Source: CATQGW01 sp965243125 (GTDB taxonomy: Bacteria; Chloroflexota; Dehalococcoidia; Bin125). Taken from it: a stretch of DNA of 64,000 nt. Each line of letters begins with the position of its first letter. The stretch's first letter is position 1. Shown one piece after another: positions 58,449 to 64,000 of this stretch. The position numbers were made by a program, and so were the translations under genes. Location of the stretch: NCBI GenBank assembly GCA_965243125.1, contig OZ251529.1:1612001-1676000 (forward strand), read 5' to 3'. The notes beneath the pieces are model-generated. The model was not told the origin of the DNA. It searched no databases and saw nothing but the letters and a program-made list of their open reading frames with translations.

Positions 58449-58979
58449 ATGACCGAGACCGTGCAAGTGCTGAGCCCGGTGGCGCATGTGGCCGTACGCG
58501 AAGCGTCGGCGGCCGTGCGCCCGGCGTCGCTGGCCGGGCTGCGGCCCGGCATCCTCGAGAACCGCAAAGCCAACGCGCGGACGCTGATGGAGGCGATGGT
58601 CGATGGTCTGCGCGGGCGCGTCGAGCTCGGCGAGCTGACTGTGGGCAGCAAGCCCGTCGCCGGACCGCCCTCCGACTCGACCATTGAGGCGCTGCGCAAC
58701 GGAGCCGATTTCCTGCTGATCGGCTCCTGTGATTGAGGCTCCTGCACGACGTGGAGTGTCCACGCCGCCGTCCTCTTTGAAGAACTCGGCATCCCGACCG
58801 TGACCGTCGGCACCAGCGCCTTCACCGACCTGCTCCAGCTGGAGGCCGAGCAGCGCGGCTTGGCGGATCTGGACCGCGTGATCGTGCCGCACCCAATCGG
58901 CGGCCTCAAGCCGGAGGCCGTGCAGCGCAAGGTGGATGACGCGGTCGTCGACCAGCTTGTGGCGGCGCTGACGGCGTGA
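58449..58979 (+). CDS. UGSC-family selenoprotein, in-frame TGA read as selenocysteine
   Basis: Read through one in-frame TGA (58734-58736), the frame gives 176 residues, Sec at 96. The motif around it is GSCD-Sec-GSCTTWS, the hallmark of UGSC proteins. Residues after the TGA (AAVLFEELGIPTVTVGTSAF, VIVPHPIGGLKPEAV) are clearly coding and in frame, ending at a normal TGA (58977). Without read-through only a 95-residue stub results. GGAGG precedes the ATG at 58449. The family is thioredoxin-like in character and of unknown reaction. A SECIS-like hairpin lies at 58750-58764. Selenocysteine genes (selA, selB, selC, selD) are not in the window. The gene follows the Rdx gene. Confidence 0.88.
58750..58764 (+). 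promoter_or_regulatory. Candidate bacterial SECIS hairpin
   Basis: CGTGGA (58750-58755) and TCCACG (58759-58764) form a perfect six-base stem with the apical loop GTG. The loop starts 20 bases after the TGA at 58734-58736, inside the usual bacterial spacing, and its first base is G as expected for SelB binding. This short stem sits inside the coding sequence, as bacterial SECIS elements do. Confidence 0.7.
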
Positions 58980-58994
58980 TGTCGACGGGGGCGC

Positions 58995-59276
58995 TCAGTC
59001 GGCGACATCCTGCAACGCCGGGCGGTAGTCGGGCGATCGGCTGCGGATGGCCGCGCGCGCCGCTTCGAGGAACGCCTCTTCGCCGACGTCGCCCAGCCCC
59101 ACCTCGTCGGCGGCCAGCGAGAGCTGATCGAGCTCGCTGCGCAGCGTCGGTTCAACCCAGTCTTCAAGCGCGTAGGGAACCGCGAAGGCGAGAAAGTCGC
59201 GGCTGGTCGCCTGTCCGTCGGCGCAGGCCGCCAGCATGCGCTCGAATTCGCGTCGCAGCTCTGCGTTGCGGTCCAT
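58995..59276 (-). CDS. Small protein of unknown function
   Basis: The 93-residue product is mainly helical (MDRNAELRREFERMLAACAD; FAVPYALEDWVEPTLRSELD). No family is recognised. I chose the ATG at 59276 because the upstream continuation overlaps the start region of the divergent gene at 59348. It converges with the UGSC gene (15-base gap). Confidence 0.55.
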   Translation of the reverse strand: MDRNAELRREFERMLAACADGQATSRDFLAFAVPYALEDWVEPTLRSELDQLSLAADEVGLGDVGEEAFLEAARAAIRSRSPDYRPALQDVAD

Positions 59277-59347
59277 TGGGAGCCTCTCGTGCCTGAGGTC
59301 AGAGTAACCATTCGAGCCGGCAACACTTTTGCGGAAGGGACGCTCCG

Positions 59348-60412
59348 ATGACCACATCACAGGTCGGCCGTGCGGCCGAAGCGTTCACGCTGCCGGCTGA
59401 TGCGGCGGCGTTTTCGCAGGAGTGCATCCGGCGCGGGTGGTCCGATGGGCTGCCGCTGATTCCACCGACGCCCGACCGCGTCTTTGAGATGCTTGACGCT
59501 GTTGAGCGCGATCCGCTCGAGATCCTCGGCGTCCTCTCGCCGCGCCAGGGCGAGGCGACCGTGCAAGTCGTCGCGATCAACGCCGTGATGGCGGGCTGCC
59601 GCCCGCAGCAGTTCCCCGTCGTGCTCTCGGCGGTTGAAGCGATTGCACAGCCGCCGTTCAACCTTGACGGGATCAACGCCACCACGCATCCCTGCGCGGT
59701 GTTTGTGCTGGTCAGCGGACCCGCTGCGCGGGCGGCCGGCGTGCATGGCGGCGCGGGCTGCTTCGGTCCTACCTTTCCGGCCAACGCGACGATCGGCCGC
59801 GCGGTGCGGCTGGTGCAGCTGAATGTCGCCGGCGCGACGCCGGGGCGTGGCGACCGCGCCACGCAGGGCACGCCGGCCAAGTTCGCCTTCTGCGCCGCCG
59901 AGCGCGAGGACGCCTCACCCTGGCCGCCCTTCCAGACCACGCGCGCTCTCGAGCCGGAGCAGAGCGCCGTCACCGTCTGGGCCTGCGAGGGACCCCATAA
60001 CATTCAGGACCACGGCAGTAACACCGCCGAGGGCATTTTGCAGACCATCGCCGGCGCGATGGGGCAGGCCGGCAGTAACAACATTCTCGGCAAGGGCGAG
60101 CCGGTGCTGGCGTTCGGCCCCGAGCACGCGGCGACCGTCGCCGAGGGCGGCTGGTCGCGCGCCGAAGTGCAAGAGTACCTCTGGGAGAACGCGCGCTTCC
60201 CCGCGTCGCGGCTCTCGCCGGAGTTCCTCAGCGCAGTCAACGATCGGATGGCCGGCGGCTCGCTGCCCAGGCACGGCGCGGACGACCTGCTGCCGATCAC
60301 CGATCGCCCCGAGGAAATCCACCTCATCGTCGCCGGCGGCCCCGGCAAGCATTCGTGCTGGATGCCGACATTCGGCGGGATGACGCGGCCCGTCACCGTG
60401 CCGCTCTCCTGA
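59348..60412 (+). CDS. Conserved protein next to UGSC selenoprotein, function unknown
   Basis: The 354-residue protein has well-defined blocks: WSDGLPLIPPTPDRV, LGVLSPRQGEATVQVVAINA, NLDGINATTHPCAVFVLVSG, GVHGGAGCFGPTFPANATIG, GTPAKFAFCAAEREDASPW, WACEGPHNIQDHGSNTAEGI, and a C-terminal GGPGKHSCWMPTFGG. Several invariant-looking Cys, His and Asn residues suggest an enzyme. I recall similar proteins encoded near UGSC genes in other bacteria, but I cannot name a function. It has no signal peptide. It is separated from the UGSC gene by a small minus-strand gene. Confidence 0.7.
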   Translation: MTTSQVGRAAEAFTLPADAAAFSQECIRRGWSDGLPLIPPTPDRVFEMLDAVERDPLEILGVLSPRQGEATVQVVAINAVMAGCRPQQFPVVLSAVEAIAQPPFNLDGINATTHPCAVFVLVSGPAARAAGVHGGAGCFGPTFPANATIGRAVRLVQLNVAGATPGRGDRATQGTPAKFAFCAAEREDASPWPPFQTTRALEPEQSAVTVWACEGPHNIQDHGSNTAEGILQTIAGAMGQAGSNNILGKGEPVLAFGPEHAATVAEGGWSRAEVQEYLWENARFPASRLSPEFLSAVNDRMAGGSLPRHGADDLLPITDRPEEIHLIVAGGPGKHSCWMPTFGGMTRPVTVPLS

Positions 60413-60592
60413 TATCCGGCGGCGCCCCGCCCAACCGCCCCTATGCAGGGGCTGCCGCTTCTAGCGGCGGGGGGTCGGGACGGACTCCGTGCTCTGCCCG
60501 AAACGCTGTGTCGATCCCCAGTCCGCATACGCGGACAGCTCCCTGCGTAGGGGGTGACTCGAAGGGCGGTCCCGTGCGTGGGAATGACGGAT
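60413..60592. mobile_element. Full MITE-like element copy
   Basis: About 60436-60560 is a complete copy: left end CCCCTATGCAGGGG with stem CCGCTTCTAGCGG, the shared centre including ACTCCGTGCTCTGC, and right end with stem GTCCGCATACGCGGAC followed by CCCTGCGTAGGGGG. The order and orientation match the copy at 6443-6570. Confidence 0.7.
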
Positions 60593-61450
60593 TCAGCCCA
60601 ATAGCTCGAGCGGATTTTCCCGCACCATCCGCCTGACGTCGTCGGAGCGGAAGCCTGCCTGTAGGACGCGGTCGATCCAGAGGGCAAAGCCTTCGGGCGG
60701 ATCGGGATTGGCCGCCTGGCCCAGATCCGTAGCCAGGATTGTGTGCTGCGGCCCCACTGCGCGCACCTGCGCGGCGATCTGCTCGAACGCCGACTCGCCG
60801 CCTTCGTGATAGGTCGCGATTGCGCACTGCTCCAGCCAGCCGCCCAGCGCCGCGACTTCCCGCTGCGCCTCAATTGGCCACCAGAACGATGCGTGCGTGA
60901 TGACGCAGCGAATCCCCCGCTCGCGGGCGGCCCGCACCAGCGGCAGACTTTCCTCCACGCTCAGGTGGCCGCTTGCCAGCACCGCGTCGTGTTCTGCGAT
61001 TAGATCCAGTAGTTCGTGGCAGATGTCGAGCAGCCGCCCGCTCTCATCGATCGCCCGAATGGGCTCTGCGGCGGCGAAGAAGCGGCCCGGGCTGTGCGCG
61101 CGCCAGTGCGCCGCGTCGAAGGTCGGCATCCAGACGACTTTTGTCCCCAGCTTCAGGGCGATCCGCAGCGCCTCCGGGTTCAGGCCGCCCACGCCGTGGT
61201 CCAGCGCGATGCCGCCATAGAGGCGCAACCCGGGGAACTCGCGTTGCAGCGCCCAAGCCAGCGGCTGGGTGCCGTATTCGTGGCTCTTCAGCACCAGCCC
61301 GCCCATTCGACGCGCAAGCGCCGCCTGCGCGAGTTCGCGCGCATCCATCCGCCGCTCGGTGTACGGATCCGGTCCGGCGTGGACATGCACATCAATTGCG
61401 CCCGCCAGCAGCTCGTAAGCGGCGTCGCTCGCCCGAATTTCGCTTGCCAT
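60593..61450 (-). CDS. DUF6282-type amidohydrolase-like protein
   Basis: The 285-residue TIM-barrel-like protein has an N-terminal metal motif DVHVHAGPDPY (His22, His24), a central GGLVLKSHEYGT with a candidate bridging lysine, ASGHLSVEESLPLVRAARER, ITHASFWW, and a late aspartate in ILATDLGQAANP. These match metal-dependent hydrolases of the DUF6282 group. The reaction is unknown. It lies 21 bases after the nucleoside hydrolase gene on the same strand and may share its transcript. Confidence 0.82.
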   Translation of the reverse strand: MASEIRASDAAYELLAGAIDVHVHAGPDPYTERRMDARELAQAALARRMGGLVLKSHEYGTQPLAWALQREFPGLRLYGGIALDHGVGGLNPEALRIALKLGTKVVWMPTFDAAHWRAHSPGRFFAAAEPIRAIDESGRLLDICHELLDLIAEHDAVLASGHLSVEESLPLVRAARERGIRCVITHASFWWPIEAQREVAALGGWLEQCAIATYHEGGESAFEQIAAQVRAVGPQHTILATDLGQAANPDPPEGFALWIDRVLQAGFRSDDVRRMVRENPLELLG

Positions 61451-61471
61451 AACTGCCTCCTCCGTATCGCC

Positions 61472-62431
61472 TCAAGGCGCCCAGGTTGCCCGGCGCTCGC
61501 CTCGCGCGAACTCCGCCAGCTTGTTGAACAGGTCGGCGAAGATCGGATTGCGCCGCACATGGTTGACCGCGCCGATCGCGTGCTCGTGCGCGCCGAGGAT
61601 CCAGGTCAGGTCGTCCGCCAACCCCGGCGCGGGCGCGCTCTGCCACGGCGTCCACGACGGATCCAGCAGCGCGCCGATCGCGGCCAGATCCCAGACCTCC
61701 TTTGCCGCACCCGGATACTGCCGGTCGTGCGCCTCGAAAATGTCCGCCAGATACGCGCCGATCTCACCTTGGGGGCGCACATGGCGGTCCAGCTCCGCGG
61801 TCGTCGTGAGCAAATGCGAGGCCGCGCCGTAGCAGGGGATGTAGAGCAGCGGCGCGCCGCTGGCCAGCGCCACGCGCACCGCGTCGGGATCGCCGCGCAG
61901 GTTGTACTCGTCGGCGCTCGGCGCGTACAGCGGTTGTCCGCCTAGCCAAACGACCGCGATCCGCTCGATGATCGCCGGTTCGAGCAGGATCGCCGCTGCA
62001 ACGTTGGTGATCGCGCCGATCGCGACGACATAAAGGACTTCGCCCTCCGGCGTTGCCCGCGCCCGCTCGATCAGGTCTTCCGAGGCCGGATTGAGCACCG
62101 GCGTCTCCACGTCGGGCAGGAATCGCGTTGCGCCGCGCAGCACGCGGTCCTCGGGGTCCAGCTCCAGCCGTTCCAGCAGGCGCAGAATCTCCGCTTCGCC
62201 GGCCGCCACGCCCTCCGCAGCCGTCGTAGCGCCCCGACCGACGAACGGCGCTGCGTAGATCGCCTCCAGCGCCAGCCGCTCGCCCGACAGCAGCGCATGG
62301 ACCACCGCAAACTGATCGTCGATCTCGTTCGCCGTGTCGGTGTCCAGCACCATCCGGATGCGCCCGGGCGGCGGCGAGAGCCGCGCCAGCCGCTCGGCGT
62401 CGTCCAGCAGGGCTGCGTTCGCCTCCGGCAT
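61472..62431 (-). CDS. Nucleoside hydrolase family protein
   Basis: The 319-residue protein has the calcium-binding N-terminal motif RMVLDTDTANEIDDQFAVVH, with aspartates at about residues 30, 32, 38 and 39, and the block VLYVVAIGAITNVAAAILLE plus RIAVVWLGGQPL. The family cleaves the N-glycosidic bond of ribonucleosides, though many members act on other substrates. I chose ATG 62431 because GGGAGG precedes it by eight bases; ATG 62449 is the alternative. It is divergent from the LLM gene at 62500. Confidence 0.88.
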   Translation of the reverse strand: MPEANAALLDDAERLARLSPPPGRIRMVLDTDTANEIDDQFAVVHALLSGERLALEAIYAAPFVGRGATTAAEGVAAGEAEILRLLERLELDPEDRVLRGATRFLPDVETPVLNPASEDLIERARATPEGEVLYVVAIGAITNVAAAILLEPAIIERIAVVWLGGQPLYAPSADEYNLRGDPDAVRVALASGAPLLYIPCYGAASHLLTTTAELDRHVRPQGEIGAYLADIFEAHDRQYPGAAKEVWDLAAIGALLDPSWTPWQSAPAPGLADDLTWILGAHEHAIGAVNHVRRNPIFADLFNKLAEFARGERRATWAP

Positions 62432-62499
62432 CTCGCACACCTCCCGCATTGATCGTACCCTTACGGCACTGCGATGACGTTCCACGAGGAGGAATCCCG

Positions 62500-63339
62500 A
62501 TGAAGCACGGCGTGTTCATTTTCGCGACGGATCTGGCCGTGGATCCGGTCACGCTGGCGAAGGCCGCCGAAGAGCGCGGCTTCGACTCGCTCTTCGCGCC
62601 GGAGCATGTGCATATGCCCGTTGACCGCGAGACCAGGTTCCCCGGCACGCCCGACGGCTCGCTGCCCGACGAGTACCGCCGCATTCACGACCCGTTCGTC
62701 TGGCTCGGCGCGGCGGCCGGCGCGACGAGCGAGCTCAAGCTGGGCACCGGCATCTGTCTCGTGACCGAGCACGAGCCGATCGCCCTGGCCAAACAGGTCG
62801 CCAGCCTGGACATGATCTCCGGCGGGCGCTTTCTCTTCGGCATCGGCGCGGGCTGGCTGGCCGAGGAGATGGAGCCGCTGGGCGTGCGCTTCGCCGACCG
62901 CTGGAAGGTGACCGAGCAGCGGATCGAGGCGATGAAGGTGATGTGGACCAAGGATGAGGCCGAGTACCACAGCCCATTCGTCGACATCCCCAAGACCTAC
63001 GTGATCCCCAAGCCGGTGCAGGAGCCGCACCCGCCGATTCTGATCGGGGCCGGCTCGAAGTGGGCGCGCCAGCGGGTCGTCGACTGGGCCGACGGTTGGC
63101 TGCCGAACATCCCCGCGCCGCGCTTCGTGGAGCGCGGCATCCAGGACATCCAGTCCCGCGCCGACGAAGCCGGCCGCGATTTCGACAGCATCGAGATCAA
63201 TGTCTTCGGCGCGCAGGAAGACGCGCTGGAGGAGTACGAGCAGATGGGCGTGGACCGCGTCGTCTTCCGCCTCCCCGCCGAGGGCGCGGAAACGGTCATC
63301 CCCGAACTGGACCGCCTGGCCAAACTGATCGGTTCCTGA
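62500..63339 (+). CDS. LLM-class F420-dependent oxidoreductase (TIGR03619-like)
   Basis: The 279-residue luciferase-like protein begins MKHGVFIFATDLAVDPVTLA and has FDSLFAPEHVHMPVDRET, LGTGICLVTEHEPIALAKQV, ASLDMISGGRFLFGIGAGWL and HPPILIGAGSKWARQRVVDW. The order of motifs fits the F420-type LLM subgroup. The ATG at 62500 is preceded by GAGGAGGAA. It is a different subfamily from the LLM protein at 57147. The substrate is unknown. Confidence 0.9.
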   Translation: MKHGVFIFATDLAVDPVTLAKAAEERGFDSLFAPEHVHMPVDRETRFPGTPDGSLPDEYRRIHDPFVWLGAAAGATSELKLGTGICLVTEHEPIALAKQVASLDMISGGRFLFGIGAGWLAEEMEPLGVRFADRWKVTEQRIEAMKVMWTKDEAEYHSPFVDIPKTYVIPKPVQEPHPPILIGAGSKWARQRVVDWADGWLPNIPAPRFVERGIQDIQSRADEAGRDFDSIEINVFGAQEDALEEYEQMGVDRVVFRLPAEGAETVIPELDRLAKLIGS

Positions 63340-63368
63340 TCGACGCGGGGCCGGCCGCCGGCGGGAGC

Positions 63369-63728
63369 TCAGCCGAGCGCGGCGGAGAGCCGCTCTGTGA
63401 TCTCCTCGGCATCCTTCAGGCCGCCGGCGACGAAGTCCGTCGTGAACCAGCCTTCGTAGGCGTTCCAGTGCAAGGCATTGGCGGAACTGAAGAGTGTTCG
63501 CAGCTGTTCGTCGGAGGTCTCATCAGCCAGACAGCTGATCACTCGGTAGAGGTCGCCGGGTGTCGCGTGGCGCCAGCCACGGTCTTCGGCGACCGCCTCC
63601 ACCATTCGCTCCACGGCGTTCCAGCCCTGCTTTGATGCTTGCAGCAAGTCGCCCTCCGCGAGGCAGGCGTGGGCTTGGGCGAGAAACTCGGTCGCGGTCT
63701 CGGTGTGGTGGTCAACGCGCGTCGTCAT
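63369..63728 (-). CDS. HEPN-like (PaREP1/archaeal-type) small protein, copy 1
   Basis: The 119-residue all-helical protein has FLAQAHACLAEGDLLQASKQ then GWNAVERMVEAVAEDRGW, and a C-terminal GWFTTDFVAGGLKDAEEITE. This matches HEPN-like PaREP1-type domains. The ATG at 63728 starts the family-like sequence; the open frame upstream is not supported. A second copy follows at 63773, so the pair is a tandem duplication. Confidence 0.72.
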   Translation of the reverse strand: MTTRVDHHTETATEFLAQAHACLAEGDLLQASKQGWNAVERMVEAVAEDRGWRHATPGDLYRVISCLADETSDEQLRTLFSSANALHWNAYEGWFTTDFVAGGLKDAEEITERLSAALG

Positions 63729-63772
63729 GGGTTGAGCATACGGGGACACCGAAGCTGGCAGCCGCTGAGCGC

Positions 63773-64000
63773 TCAGCCGAGCGCAGCCGAGAGCCGCTTC
63801 GTGATCTCCTCGGCATCCTTCAGGCCGTCGGCGACGAAGTCCGTCGTGAACCAACCTTCGTAGGCGTTCCAGTGCAAGGCATTGGCGGAGCGGAAGAGCC
63901 TTCGTAGCTGCTCGTCGGAGGTCTCACCCGCCAGACGGCTGATCACTCGATAGAGATCGTCGGGCGATGCGTGACGCCAGCCGCGGGCCTCGGCAACAGC
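63773..64000 (-). CDS. HEPN-like small protein, copy 2, cut by window end
   Basis: The visible C-terminal ~75 residues align with copy 1 with only a few changes, for example RLFRSANALHWNAYEGWFTT and GLKDAEEITKRLSAALG. The stop is at 63773-63775. The start lies beyond base 64000. The 404-base offset between the two stops gives the size of the duplicated unit. Confidence 0.7.
   Translation of the reverse strand, partial: AVAEARGWRHASPDDLYRVISRLAGETSDEQLRRLFRSANALHWNAYEGWFTTDFVADGLKDAEEITKRLSAALG

Noticed and set aside
58734..58736. TGA as a true stop or a nonsense mutation in the UGSC gene
   Set aside because: The frame is intact for 80 codons beyond, the TGA is exactly at the Sec position of the family motif, and a SECIS-like hairpin follows. 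Read-through as selenocysteine is the simpler reading.
1..64000. tRNA, rRNA or known riboswitch genes
   Set aside because: I looked through the intergenic stretches and found no cloverleaf with a TTCGA-type T-loop, no rRNA sequence and no riboswitch consensus. Low-similarity RNAs could be missed without a covariance search.

Overview
The window is very GC-rich, densely coded bacterial DNA. No rRNA or tRNA gene was seen, so the taxon is an inference. The gene mix suggests a Chloroflexota bacterium, probably a Dehalococcoidia/SAR202-like lineage: two luciferase-like flavin oxidoreductases, a double CaiB/BaiF CoA-transferase, phytanoyl-CoA dioxygenase, carboxymuconolactone-decarboxylase-like protein, paired copper amine oxidases, peptide-type ABC transporters with Tat/lipobox binding proteins, and large Ig-like surface proteins. 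A marker gene outside the window would be needed to settle this.

Layout. 1-2192 is the 3' part of a surface protein. 2596-6343 is a three-gene succinate:quinone oxidoreductase/fumarate reductase operon of the non-classical SdhABE type. 6823-10872 (minus) is an ABC importer: binding protein plus two permeases, no ATPase. 10976-11485 is a YbaK-type deacylase. 11683-15351 (minus) is a paralogue of the first surface protein. 15822-24324 holds ketopantoate reductase, a penicillin-acylase-like hydrolase, an RlpA-like protein coupled to a TrmH-type methyltransferase, a GIY-YIG/DUF4357 protein, an SDR and a crotonase. 24456-29758 (minus) holds an EctB-like aminotransferase and tandem copper amine oxidases. 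30072-33587 is a small defence island of lower GC: HNH nuclease, TIGR02391/Ymh-like protein, and an SfiI-type restriction-modification pair. 33743-39066 holds a thiolase, two related DUF4268-like proteins around a secreted protein with an internal duplication, and a metal-dependent amidohydrolase. 39206-45323 holds a duplicated 5' end of an MFS transporter gene fused ahead of another gene, the intact MFS transporter, a GSA-aminomutase-like enzyme and an acyl-CoA-dehydrogenase-like flavoenzyme. 45636-52057 holds the double CaiB protein, a CMD-like protein, PhyH and two EamA transporters. 52345-64000 holds a BNR-repeat/MoaD pair, VOC and RidA proteins, an orphan ABC binding protein, two LLM oxidoreductases, an Rdx protein, a UGSC-family selenoprotein with an in-frame TGA, an unknown protein next to it, a DUF6282 hydrolase, a nucleoside hydrolase and tandem HEPN-like genes.

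The two most notable observations are these. First, the selenoprotein gene at 58449-58979: a 95-residue open frame ends at TGA, but the frame continues for 80 more codons, the TGA sits in a Sec-Gly-Ser-Cys motif, and a SECIS-like hairpin lies at the right distance. Second, the intergenic regions carry a family of MITE-like elements of about 125-135 bp whose ends contain two small hairpins each. One stem varies with compensation between copies, and single ends have expanded into tandem arrays at three loci.

Most genes are in short runs with good Shine-Dalgarno sites. Several pairs overlap by ATGA, which suggests translational coupling.
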